A stretch of 64,000 nucleotides of DNA from Desulfoscipio geothermicus (GTDB lineage: Bacteria; Bacillota; Desulfotomaculia; Desulfotomaculales; Desulfallaceae): assembly GCA_016841645.1 (NCBI GenBank), contig JAENYS010000004.1:62001-126000 (forward strand). The letters are read 5' to 3'. Positions 37,241 to 45,412 of this stretch are shown here, one piece after another. The translations under genes were made by a program, and so were the position numbers. Every line of letters starts with the position of its first letter. Positions within the stretch are counted from its first letter, which is position 1. The notes below the pieces were generated by a model. It was given only the letters and a program-made list of their open reading frames with translations. It did not search any database and had not been told where the DNA came from.

Positions 37241-37382
37241 TCAGCTCAAACTCCCGCATCTGTGTTACTGGGATAATCTTTATTTATACTACGTAAGTTG
37301 ATCATATACATCTTATTTCGCTATATAGAGATATATTATTCACAAAAATATTAGACGCTTTAATAATAACGAGAAATCATAC

Positions 37383-38183
37383 TTAGCAACCTTTCGAGAC
37401 CAAATTATTGAAATACAATACTTCTGTATAACCTACTTCTTCTAATAGGCAGCGAACACTATCGAATGCGAACCCCACCTGCCCCGGTTCATGGGCATCA
37501 GACCCTGTAGTTACTGGCACTGCATAATTTTTACATGCCTGCAGCAGTCCTAATGCAGGATATATTTCCTTGGCCGGTACTCTTAATCCGGCGGTATTTA
37601 TTTCCATACCAACGCCCGCTTCCGCAAATGCACGGGCTGTTTTGTCATAGGCCTCCTGCAGATCAGCCTTTGGCCGGTAACCAAATTTTTTTATCAGGTC
37701 CGGATGAGACAGCACATGAAAAAGCCCGCTCCTGGCGGCCTGCTGTACTAAACTGAAGTATTGATAATACAATTCGTCTATATTAATGTGCTTATATTTT
37801 TCCAGGTAAGCCGGATTATCAAACCCCCACCCGTCTATATAGTGCACCGAGCCCAGCACGTAATCAAACGAGTATTGGTCCAATACTTTTTTTAGCTCCA
37901 TCTCAAAGTCAGGCATATAGTCGGCCTCAATGCCCAATCTTATAGGAATGCTTGGGTAAACTACTCTTAGTTTTTCTACTTCTGCTACGTATTCTGCAAG
38001 GCCTTCAAAGGACATGGCAATACCAGGGTCCCGGTCTTGATCATTTAGCCAGTACATAGGTATGTGGTCGGCAAAGCCTATTTCCGGCAGCCTCAATGCC
38101 AAAGCCTTTTCTACGTATTCCCACATTGCTCCCTTGGCATGCCCGCAGCGGGCAGTGTGGATATGGTAATCCGGCAAAAGCAC
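37383..38183 (-). CDS. PHP-domain phosphatase, HisJ/HisK type histidinol-phosphatase
   Basis: The 266-residue product begins LPDYHIHTARCGHAKG and has the PHP metal-binding residues HIH, GIEAD, GSVHY, HPD and TGSDAHEP. This set and length match the histidinol-phosphate phosphatase branch (HisJ/HisK), which makes L-histidinol. No other his genes are near, so a different phosphoester substrate remains possible. It is on the minus strand, downstream of the MetE-like gene. Confidence 0.82.
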   Translation of the reverse strand: MLLPDYHIHTARCGHAKGAMWEYVEKALALRLPEIGFADHIPMYWLNDQDRDPGIAMSFEGLAEYVAEVEKLRVVYPSIPIRLGIEADYMPDFEMELKKVLDQYSFDYVLGSVHYIDGWGFDNPAYLEKYKHINIDELYYQYFSLVQQAARSGLFHVLSHPDLIKKFGYRPKADLQEAYDKTARAFAEAGVGMEINTAGLRVPAKEIYPALGLLQACKNYAVPVTTGSDAHEPGQVGFAFDSVRCLLEEVGYTEVLYFNNLVSKGC

Positions 38184-38244
38184 AGCTGTCGCCTCACTTC
38201 CGTAATCAATTTAATGTTGTGTTAATTCAAATACTATTCATGGG

Positions 38245-39351
38245 TTATGCACCGGCCGCCATTTCCATAACTTTCTCTGAAACCTCCCGGGTTAGCAGAT
38301 AAATTCGTTCCGCTAAAGCGGGCTCCAACAAGCCGATGCCGCAGGCCGGAGTAATCATACTCTGCCGCAATAATTTAGCTCGCTCCACACCACGTTGGAC
38401 AAACTCCCCCCATAGTTTCTCCAGCCGGAAGAGCAGTGAACCGGCATCCTCATCAAAGGCCTTATCCAGCGTGGGCACGATGCCCCAAGCTATTATGCCA
38501 CCTTGCTCCAAGTATGTTTTCATTTCCCGCACATAAGGAAACAAAGATTCACCAAACTGGTAAGCATCTAAATTAACGATCTTTAAATTGGCTTGAAATA
38601 ACAACGACCAGTCAATAGCATCACAGGAATGAGCCCCGGCCAACCCGCCCACTGTGTGTATACCGTCAAAAACCGTGTTTAAATCAGCAATCACCATTTC
38701 CCGGGTTACGGTGATATAACTACTGCTGCCATACACCCTCACGCCGGGCTCGTCCACGAAAATAATGACCGGCAATCCTGTTTTAGCCAGTTCCGTCGCC
38801 TGCCAGCGCGCATGCATGGCCAGCGTTTTAACCATCAAGTCCCGCAGTTGGTCTTCATAATAAGCTAACCGCCCATGCTCATCCTTTAGTTGAAAGCCGA
38901 TAGTTAGCGGCCCGGCCAGGTGTCCCTTTACATAACAGGCCGCACCGGTACTCCCACCCTGCATGTCATCCATAAAAGCATAAAAACCAGCAGCCGATGC
39001 CGGGGGAAAGGCAAATGTTTTAAGTGCTTCATCATCCCCTGCTTCAGCAGCCAGGTAAATGGAATAAAATTCAGTAAGCCGCTCAGGCCAGTCCTGGTTA
39101 TCCACCGGAAACACAACTCTTTCTCCTCTTTTTTCCAATAAACCCAGCCTAACCAGGGGATAAAGGAACTGGTGCACAAATCCCTCGTCCTCACTCCGCT
39201 GCGGCAGTTGGGGCCAATGTGGAACACCAGGCATATTCCGCCGGATTAATTGCAGAGCGGGAGCGGCTTCCTTAAATGGCAAGCTGCCAATACCGGTAGC
39301 CAGTCCCCGGGGTAAAAAATTCTCTGTTGAAGTCAACAAAAATCCCTCCAA
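38245..39351 (-). CDS. MetE C-terminal / UROD-like methyltransferase-family protein
   Basis: The 368-residue product resembles the barrel domain shared by cobalamin-independent methionine synthase and uroporphyrinogen decarboxylase. TGIGSLP opens it, followed by FVDEPG, AHSCDAIDW and TPACGIGLL. HSC and the later Cys match the positions of the zinc ligands of MetE. Anaerobes carry such single-domain proteins as putative core methionine synthases or corrinoid-linked methyltransferases. The substrate is not decided by sequence. The RACo-like activator at 51302 shows that corrinoid chemistry occurs in this organism. Confidence 0.75.
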   Translation of the reverse strand: MEGFLLTSTENFLPRGLATGIGSLPFKEAAPALQLIRRNMPGVPHWPQLPQRSEDEGFVHQFLYPLVRLGLLEKRGERVVFPVDNQDWPERLTEFYSIYLAAEAGDDEALKTFAFPPASAAGFYAFMDDMQGGSTGAACYVKGHLAGPLTIGFQLKDEHGRLAYYEDQLRDLMVKTLAMHARWQATELAKTGLPVIIFVDEPGVRVYGSSSYITVTREMVIADLNTVFDGIHTVGGLAGAHSCDAIDWSLLFQANLKIVNLDAYQFGESLFPYVREMKTYLEQGGIIAWGIVPTLDKAFDEDAGSLLFRLEKLWGEFVQRGVERAKLLRQSMITPACGIGLLEPALAERIYLLTREVSEKVMEMAAGA

Positions 39352-39390
39352 ACAAATTCAGTTTATGCAATCAGGTAAATACTAGTAAAT

Positions 39391-40362
39391 TTAATTATAT
39401 AACTTTTGCTTAATTTCATCCAGTACTTTGGTCGCCGCCAGTTCCCCCTGACCAATGAAGTACCTGGTACGTTTAATATCCCAGGGGTCCGCTTTGATTA
39501 ATGGACGTATCACCACATCAGCACAATGCTCCAATTTCAGATTAATACCCTCGGAAATGACAATTTCAAAACTATTGGCCAAAAGCTTGAATATATTACT
39601 TATATCAACCACCCGATGGCCACTGTATCCCACGTCCACGGCAATAACAAAGTCAGCTCCCATGCGACGCAGTACATAGACCGGCACGTTTTCCCGAACG
39701 CCCCCATCCACCAGTATACGATCGCCCAACCGTACCGGTTCAAAAATGCCCGGTACGGCTGAACTAGCCCGAACAGCCAGAGCTACCGGTATACCTTTGA
39801 GGAACACATCCTCCAATGGAACTATTGTATGAAATTTCACGGGAGTACCAACATCTTTACCATACAAGTATTCAACCATTAAAGACTTCGTTTCATGATC
39901 AATGAAATTACTTTCTAAAAACACAACCAGTGTGCCATCTCGCACGTCTACAGCAGTTATACCCAGTGGGATTTCGGTCTGGCCAAACAAACGGTTTTGC
40001 CCTATGTATTTGTTAATAAGCGCCTCTAACCTGTGTCCACGCATTAGCCCCATCGGGCTAGGTATTGAATATGGCAGGTGCAACACGCGGGCTAAAACAT
40101 CACCGGCAATTAACAGCAAGTTTAAGTATATGGTTCCATAATCGAAAATATCACAGGAACGTAGTTCTAAAGCTATTTTTTCAATTCGCTCCGGGCTGTG
40201 TCCCGAGGCATACAAAGCTGCCACAATACTGCCGGCACTAGTTCCCGCCACCATATCAATGGGGATACCGGCTTTGTTAAAAACTTTCAGTACCCCTATA
40301 TGGGCCATGCCGCGCATGACCCCACCCCCCAAGGCCAATCCCACCAAGGGTCTGGCAGTCAT
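39391..40362 (-). CDS. Patatin-like phospholipase (RssA-type)
   Basis: The 323-residue product has the oxyanion loop GGGVMRGMAHIGVL, the catalytic serine in GTSAGS and the catalytic aspartate in DGGVRENVPV, the full patatin dyad. These serine hydrolases cleave acyl groups from lipids; the specific lipid is unknown. Its ribosome binding site (GAGGCGGTGG) lies inside a terminator-like hairpin upstream, so expression may be controlled by RNA structure. Confidence 0.92.
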   Translation of the reverse strand: MTARPLVGLALGGGVMRGMAHIGVLKVFNKAGIPIDMVAGTSAGSIVAALYASGHSPERIEKIALELRSCDIFDYGTIYLNLLLIAGDVLARVLHLPYSIPSPMGLMRGHRLEALINKYIGQNRLFGQTEIPLGITAVDVRDGTLVVFLESNFIDHETKSLMVEYLYGKDVGTPVKFHTIVPLEDVFLKGIPVALAVRASSAVPGIFEPVRLGDRILVDGGVRENVPVYVLRRMGADFVIAVDVGYSGHRVVDISNIFKLLANSFEIVISEGINLKLEHCADVVIRPLIKADPWDIKRTRYFIGQGELAATKVLDEIKQKLYN

Positions 40363-40417
40363 AAAAAAACCACCGCCTCATTTCAAGTTATAACCATTAT
40401 ATGAAAAGGCGGTAGGT
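40363..40417 (-). terminator. Terminator-like hairpin overlapping the patatin ribosome binding site
   Basis: On the minus strand ACCTACCGCCT pairs with AGGCGGTGGT, with one bulged base, and is followed by seven T and then the patatin ATG. The 3' arm contains the patatin ribosome binding site. It ends the fur transcript, masks the site, or both. Confidence 0.65.
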
Positions 40418-40463
40418 ATTGTGTTTTCTAACCACAACCGGCTAAAAAGAATGGCTGCCTAAG

Positions 40464-40913
40464 TTATTTTTTCTTACTGGTACAATCGCGGCACCGGCCA
40501 TATATTTTCAGCTCGTGGTTGCTGATGGTAAAATCATAGTAACTGGTAACCCTCTTCTCCAAATCCTCCAGCAAGTCCTCATTCATTTCAATAATTTTAC
40601 CACATTTAATACAAATAAGATGGTGATGCCGATGCCCATCATTATTTTCTGTGCTAAATTCATAACGTTTGCGACCATCGCCAAAATCCACGCTTTGTAT
40701 AATATCAAAGTTAGTGAATAGTTCCAGCGTCCGGTAAACGGTGGCTAACCCAACATCAGGAACTCTTTGTTTCACCAAGTTATACACATCCTCTGCACTG
40801 AGGTGTTTATCCTTGTTATCCAACAGAACGCAAAGCACATGTTCCCGCTGGGGAGTCATTTTATATTCGTGGGAGCGAAGTTTTTCCTCTACTTCATCAA
40901 TTACCCCATTCAT
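40464..40913 (-). CDS. Fur-family metal-dependent regulator (Fur/PerR/Zur)
   Basis: The product from ATG 40913 has 149 residues. It has the Fur winged helix (YKMTPQREHVLCVLLDN, VGLATVYRTLELF), the histidine-rich metal site (NDGHRHHHLICIKCGKI) and the structural zinc cysteines CIKC and CRDC. Whether it senses iron, zinc or peroxide cannot be told from this. GGTGG precedes the chosen start; the upstream extension of 15 codons does not match the family. FeoAB and the patatin are nearby. Confidence 0.92.
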   Translation of the reverse strand: MNGVIDEVEEKLRSHEYKMTPQREHVLCVLLDNKDKHLSAEDVYNLVKQRVPDVGLATVYRTLELFTNFDIIQSVDFGDGRKRYEFSTENNDGHRHHHLICIKCGKIIEMNEDLLEDLEKRVTSYYDFTISNHELKIYGRCRDCTSKKK

Positions 40914-41014
40914 TAAACCACCACCAAAAGTTTCTTCTACTAACCAGTATATAAACACAACCCGACCCTGTCAATATGAGCGTATGTCAATAAACAGTAC
41001 CAGTTACAGCTCCT

Positions 41015-42280
41015 TCATTTTATACGTCTCCGGGAATAACGTCTTTTCAAGAACAAGGCTTTAATTAATTTTTTCATTAGCAGCAGCACCGTCAGTAAAA
41101 CCCCAGGCCAGAACCACCAGTAGCTTTTAATATTGCAATCCACAGGATACAAGGCCTGTAATGGCACCCGACCGAGTTCTTGACCGTCGGCTGTCAGCAC
41201 CAACTCACCAAGCTCATCCCCTTCCTTTAAAGGGGCGTTAATATTGTCGTTCAGTTCAATAGAACGGTTAACTTGCAGTTTTTCACCTGCTGGAAAATTA
41301 TAATAAAAAAAACCGGCAGTTTCCAGTACAGCATTCTTTGTTCCGTGCTTTACTACAGCATCGGTAATCATCTCCCGGGGCTTAACCAGTTCCACAAGCG
41401 TAAAATTATCAAAACCATAATCCAGCAACATAGCGGCATCAGTCCACAGGTTGGCACCTTGGGTGTTCAGCGCCACGGCAATCATTTCCCGGTCTTCCCG
41501 TTTGGCAGATGACACTATACACTGACCCGCATCAACGGTATATCCGGTTTTAATACCATTAGCACCGCTGTAGCTGTAGTGACCATTTCCCAGCAACTTA
41601 TTGTGATTGTAGAAATCCTCCTGCACCGGCCCGTAAATGCTTTCCAACCTTTCCACCTGAGGCAATAATTCCTTGGACATGTTTTTTTTCCGTTCAACTT
41701 TATAAATAAGCGTACGAACTATCCTACGAAAGGTGATATTTTGCATAGCTTGTTGGCTGATTAAAGCCAAGTCCCGGGCAGTGGTATAATGGTTTTTATC
41801 AGGCATACCATGCGGATTAACAAAGTGAGTATTTCGTGCCCCCAATTCCTTAGCCCGGTTATTCATCATCTCGGCAAAATTTTCCACTGAATTTCCCACA
41901 TGCTCGGCAATGGCAACAGCCGCATCGTTAGCCGAACTAAGCATTAGTATGTATAGCAGGTTTTTCATCGGCACCTGCTCACCGGACTGCAGTCCGACTC
42001 GTGAACCACCTATTTCGACCGCCCGCCGGCTCACCGTAACAAGATCATCAGGGGAAGATTTTTCAATGGCCAGCAGGGCTGTTAAAATCTTAGTGGTACT
42101 GGCCGGGTACATCTTCCGATCAATATTTTTTTCGTATAATATCTGCCCCGTATCACTGTCCATCAAAAGTGCCGCCTGAGCCAATGGTTGCGGCACAGTG
42201 GCCGGAGCAGCCAACCCGGGTATAGCAATAAAAAGTGTTAACAATATAATAAGCGACCAAGCAATAACTTTCTTCATCAA
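41015..42280 (-). CDS. dacF: D-alanyl-D-alanine carboxypeptidase (DacF-like, PBP5 family)
   Basis: The 421-residue product has a signal peptide (WSLIILLTLFIAIPGLAAPA), the active-site motifs STTK, SAN and KTG (NGIKTGYT), a PBP5-type C-terminal beta domain and a final membrane anchor with a basic end. It removes the terminal D-Ala from stem peptides. In spore formers this class trims the forespore or vegetative wall; DacF is the closest name by layout. It is on the minus strand behind feoB. Confidence 0.93.
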   Translation of the reverse strand: MMKKVIAWSLIILLTLFIAIPGLAAPATVPQPLAQAALLMDSDTGQILYEKNIDRKMYPASTTKILTALLAIEKSSPDDLVTVSRRAVEIGGSRVGLQSGEQVPMKNLLYILMLSSANDAAVAIAEHVGNSVENFAEMMNNRAKELGARNTHFVNPHGMPDKNHYTTARDLALISQQAMQNITFRRIVRTLIYKVERKKNMSKELLPQVERLESIYGPVQEDFYNHNKLLGNGHYSYSGANGIKTGYTVDAGQCIVSSAKREDREMIAVALNTQGANLWTDAAMLLDYGFDNFTLVELVKPREMITDAVVKHGTKNAVLETAGFFYYNFPAGEKLQVNRSIELNDNINAPLKEGDELGELVLTADGQELGRVPLQALYPVDCNIKSYWWFWPGVLLTVLLLMKKLIKALFLKRRYSRRRIK

Positions 42281-42344
42281 GTTATCTTCTTTCCCTCTAT
42301 ATTATCACGACACCTCATTTGTAATTTTACCATATGTCATTTGC

Positions 42345-44288
42345 TCAACCAATAGTTCGTCGCCACCGGGAAATAGTTACTATAACAGATAGTATGGCTA
42401 TTATAATTAAGGCAGCGAACGGCAACGTTATAGCCGGGTATAAACTACGCGCACAACTTAACAAGCGGGACAATAACCCGCCGCCCACAAAAGCCAACAA
42501 CGAAACCAATAACCAGATTGCCGTTCCCTCCCGCCAGCCCCGCTCCTTTAATATTACCATAGTGGAAGCTATACATGGTACAAACATAGTCAGGGTCACC
42601 AGTGCTACAAAGGTTTGCAGCGGATCCATAGGTATTTCCATAATCCTGGCGGTACCGAAGTCACGGCGGATAAATCCCATGATAAAGGCGCCGGCAGTTT
42701 CATTAGGTAGATATAACCAACTTATGGTCAACGGTTCCATGAAACGTTCAATTTTATTCATTAACCCGGTGATATTTAATAAGCTCAACAAAAACGCGCC
42801 CCCGAGAAAAACGGGAAACGCTTCTTTAATAAAACTAAAGGTTCTAGTCCAAGATTTACGCAGGACATTATCCAACCTGGGAAAACGCATGGGAGGCAAG
42901 TCTAGCAGCAGCGGCACGCTGCCTCCGGACATAAATCGATTTAGTACGGTGCCCACCCCGGTCATCAGGCTAAAGATAATTAATCCGTATAATAACATGT
43001 ACCCCAGGCCAAGAGAACCCAGAATAGCCGTCACAAAGGCCAACTGCGCTGAGCAGGGCACTGAGAGAGCCAATAATAAGGTTGCAATACGCCGTTCCCG
43101 CTCGGTAGTTAGCAAACGGGTGGTAATTAAGGCCATAGTTACACAGCCAAAACCCAGCACCATTGGAATGACTGCCTGGCCATTTAGTCCCAAATAACTC
43201 ATTAACCGGTCCATTAAGATGGCTATCCGGGACATATAGCCTGAATCTTCCAGCATTGCTAGCACCAAATAAAAGCCAAGCACTAGAGGTAGTAATAATC
43301 CAAGCACATAAGTAATGGCCATAGTTAGCAACCCGAATTGTCCGGCCAGCACTATCCCAACCAAGGATTGCAGGTCAATAACATTAGCTAAAAGTGAACG
43401 CACCCAAGGCTCGTAACAGTCATTCATTAAGCCCTCGGTATAACCAACTACTATTTGCGCCAAAAGCACTCCCACCGACTCATAAAATAACCATAGGACC
43501 AGTAAAAGTGCCGGTATGCCGGTAACCGGACGGATTAACCAGTGGCCTAGCCGGATGGCAAAGGCCGTATCAGTAGTCTTTTCCTTCAAAACTGCTGATA
43601 CAATCTCGTTAGCCCGTCGGCGCCGGTCAGCGTATATATTTGCTTTTTCTCCCCCGGGCGCCAAATTATGGCGAGCGGCCACTTCCGGGTCCCCCTCAAG
43701 TATCGGCAGAGCTTCGTCCCGTTTTAAACCGGGGTAATTTAGCAACAATCCCTTTACAACATCAGACGCCTGTCCGGGACGAGCCTGATGCAGACGCCGC
43801 TTAAGTAAATCAATACCTTCACCTTTGGTGGCTACCACTGGCACCACCGGTACACCCAACCGCTGCTCCAGCTTCACCAGGTTTAATTCCAACCCCCGAG
43901 CCAGCAAATCATCAACCATATTTAAAACAACTATCATGGGTATGCCCATATCGGCAAGCTGGCAAGTGAGAAAAAAATCACGGTCCAAATGCACCGCATC
44001 CACCACATTAATCACTATATCCGCGGTCACCACGGTATCCCGCACCAGCGACTCCTCGGAAGTATTAGAGGAAAGCCCGTACACCCCTGGGGTATCCATC
44101 AAAAAAGTATCCCCAAACTTGCTGCAGCAAAATTCCATTGTAGTACCAGGGTAATTGGATACATCTACATATTGACCAGTTAACTGGTGAAAAAAAACAG
44201 ACTTACCAACGTTTGGGTTACCAACTAATACTATTTTTTTTTGACCCAAACCGGTTTCTTTGATTATCTTATTACTTATGTTTAACAC
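42345..44288 (-). CDS. feoB: Ferrous iron transport protein FeoB
   Basis: The 647-residue product starts with a GTPase domain: G1 VGNPNVGKSVFF, G3 DTPGVYGL, G4 LNMVDD. The membrane gates follow (LGLNGQAVIPMVLGFGCVTM with the conserved Cys), then FVPCIASTMVILKE near the C-terminus. It imports Fe(II) under anoxic conditions. The start GTG at 44288 overlaps the feoA stop by seven bases (GTGTTAA), so the two are translationally coupled. Confidence 0.97.
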   Translation of the reverse strand: MLNISNKIIKETGLGQKKIVLVGNPNVGKSVFFHQLTGQYVDVSNYPGTTMEFCCSKFGDTFLMDTPGVYGLSSNTSEESLVRDTVVTADIVINVVDAVHLDRDFFLTCQLADMGIPMIVVLNMVDDLLARGLELNLVKLEQRLGVPVVPVVATKGEGIDLLKRRLHQARPGQASDVVKGLLLNYPGLKRDEALPILEGDPEVAARHNLAPGGEKANIYADRRRRANEIVSAVLKEKTTDTAFAIRLGHWLIRPVTGIPALLLVLWLFYESVGVLLAQIVVGYTEGLMNDCYEPWVRSLLANVIDLQSLVGIVLAGQFGLLTMAITYVLGLLLPLVLGFYLVLAMLEDSGYMSRIAILMDRLMSYLGLNGQAVIPMVLGFGCVTMALITTRLLTTERERRIATLLLALSVPCSAQLAFVTAILGSLGLGYMLLYGLIIFSLMTGVGTVLNRFMSGGSVPLLLDLPPMRFPRLDNVLRKSWTRTFSFIKEAFPVFLGGAFLLSLLNITGLMNKIERFMEPLTISWLYLPNETAGAFIMGFIRRDFGTARIMEIPMDPLQTFVALVTLTMFVPCIASTMVILKERGWREGTAIWLLVSLLAFVGGGLLSRLLSCARSLYPAITLPFAALIIIAILSVIVTISRWRRTIG

Positions 44289-44554
44289 ATTTCACCTGTC
44301 AAATTAGAGCAAGCCAGCCTAGCCTCGCCGGCCCGGGCAAGCATTACTACAGCAATATTACGTGCCAGGCTTCGGCCAATGGCTATTTCCTGCCTATATT
44401 TTCTCAACACTATTGGACCGGCGGGTATTACTTCAGCACAGATTAAAATCGACCCTTCATCAATGCCCATACGCAAGGCATTTTCCCTTACCGTAGCTTC
44501 GCCAATGGATACAATTTTTATCAAATCGCCTCGCTTAACTTTATCCAGCATCAT
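44282..44554 (-). CDS. feoA: FeoA-type SH3-like protein
   Basis: The product from ATG 44554 has about 90 residues with the FeoA pattern (KRGDLIKIVSI, ALRMGIDEGSILICAEV, IAIGRSLARNIAV). FeoA is a small cytoplasmic partner of FeoB. I reject the longer frame starting at 44596 because the promoter places the transcript start there. GGGGGTGA lies before 44554. It heads feoAB. Confidence 0.9.
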   Translation of the reverse strand: MMLDKVKRGDLIKIVSIGEATVRENALRMGIDEGSILICAEVIPAGPIVLRKYRQEIAIGRSLARNIAVVMLARAGEARLACSNLTGEMC

Positions 44555-44600
44555 CAGGATCACCCCCAAGCCATTGATAAAGAAAACCGTTCTCATTTAT

Positions 44601-44629
44601 ATTATATTTTCAAAAGACAACCTGGTCAA
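44601..44629 (-). promoter_or_regulatory. Promoter of feoAB
   Basis: On the minus strand TTGACC and TATAAT are 17 bases apart (44624-44629 and 44601-44606), giving a transcript start near 44594. I see no obvious Fur-box palindrome overlapping it. Confidence 0.65.
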
Positions 44630-44676
44630 TAATTAATATATAGAGTTTATAAAAAAACAAACCGGTAAAAATATTA

Positions 44677-44706
44677 TTGGGCATCATAAACAGCCTGTTC
44701 TATAAT
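44677..44706 (+). promoter_or_regulatory. Probable promoter of the 49-residue protein gene
   Basis: TTGGGC (44677-44682) and TATAAT (44701-44706) are 18 bases apart and point away from feoAB, toward the small gene at 44754. Confidence 0.45.
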
Positions 44707-44753
44707 AATAAGTTATTGTCAATGCATAAATTTCCAAAAGGAGGCAAAAATAT

Positions 44754-44903
44754 ATGGTCGATATTGATACAAAGGGAATGGAAGTAGCTAGTTTAAGTGA
44801 AGAGCAGTTGAATTGTTTAATCAGTGCAGAAAAAGAAATGAACAACACCCCGGGCGGACAGGAAATTTACCTGCTTGCGGTACACCGGCACTCAGAACAA
44901 TAG
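44754..44903 (+). CDS. Conserved-looking 49-residue protein of unknown function
   Basis: ATG at 44754 follows AAAGGAGG, a perfect ribosome binding site, and encodes 49 residues with SLSEEQLNCLISAEKEMN and GGQEIYLLAVHR. The acidic helix and short tail have the look of small proteins I have seen in related Desulfotomaculum-type genomes, but I cannot name a function. It is divergent from feoA and followed by a hairpin at 44938. The promoter, ribosome binding site and hairpin together support a real gene. Confidence 0.7.
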   Translation: MVDIDTKGMEVASLSEEQLNCLISAEKEMNNTPGGQEIYLLAVHRHSEQ

Positions 44904-44937
44904 GCAAGATATAAAGAAAGAAAAGGCATGGGTTAGC

Positions 44938-44984
44938 CTTATAATTATGGGGATCCCAAACAGGCGGTCCCCTTTAATTATAAG
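44938..44984 (+). terminator. Long inverted repeat behind the 49-residue gene
   Basis: CTTATAATTA (44938-44947) pairs with TAATTATAAG (44975-44984), and an inner GGGGATCC/GGTCCCC stem extends it. There is no downstream T-run on the plus strand, so termination is probable but not certain. Confidence 0.55.
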
Positions 44985-45036
44985 CAAGATCCATATCAAA
45001 TACTTATTAAACAATAGTAATTAGTTTCAGGCATTA

Positions 45037-45126
45037 TTAATGCTGCCTCGGGCATAACGACAGCCTTACATTAGTACACCCTACCTCATCAGGTAATACT
45101 ATATATTCATCCACAAGCCGGTCCAA
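45037..45126 (-). CDS. Possible 29-residue ORF
   Basis: TTG at 45126 lies six bases after AGGAAAGG and opens a frame reading DRLVDEYIVLPDEVGCTNVR and ending LSLCPRQH. The composition looks protein-like. It lies behind a terminator, has no visible promoter, and could be the C-terminal scrap of a lost gene. I do not recognise it. Confidence 0.3.
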   Translation of the reverse strand: MDRLVDEYIVLPDEVGCTNVRLSLCPRQH

Positions 45127-45142
45127 AGTATCCTTTCCTAAA

Positions 45143-45185
45143 CAAAAAAAACCGTTTGGCTGCTAAAATAGTATAGCCAAACGGT
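45143..45185 (-). terminator. Terminator of the 51-residue membrane protein gene
   Basis: On the minus strand ACCGTTTGGCT pairs with AGCCAAACGGT, an 11-bp perfect stem, followed by TTTTTTTT. It lies just after the small gene at 45206-45361. Confidence 0.88.
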
Positions 45186-45205
45186 ACTATGATATACAGT
45201 TTAAC

Positions 45206-45361
45206 TCAACCGGCAAGCCAGAATATGAAAAGCATGAGCAGCGAACAGGATGTAAAAAATAAAAAAATAAGCAGAAATACGGGATCAACGGCCAGCCTGC
45301 CAATGACTATTTTTTTAGGTCCATTATTCTTATCCTGTCCATTTTCGTTTGACAAAGCCAT
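45206..45361 (-). CDS. Small single-span membrane protein, 51 residues
   Basis: ATG at 45361 opens a 51-residue frame with a hydrophilic, asparagine- and lysine-rich N-terminus (SNENGQDKNNGPKK) and one strong membrane segment (PVFLLIFLFFTSCSLLMLFI) reaching almost to the end. AGGGTGA lies too close to that ATG, so TTG two codons later could be the true start. A perfect terminator follows. Function unknown. Confidence 0.6.
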   Translation of the reverse strand: MALSNENGQDKNNGPKKIVIGRLAVDPVFLLIFLFFTSCSLLMLFIFWLAG

Positions 45362-45412
45362 CACCCTATGTTTTATATATTGCAATGTGTATTATATTGC
45401 CAACACACAATA

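Noticed and set aside
42334-43197. 287-codon plus-strand frame inside feoB
   Set aside because: It is antisense to a clear FeoB gene, is rich in Arg, Ser, Thr and Pro as reverse-strand shadows are, and has no family resemblance.
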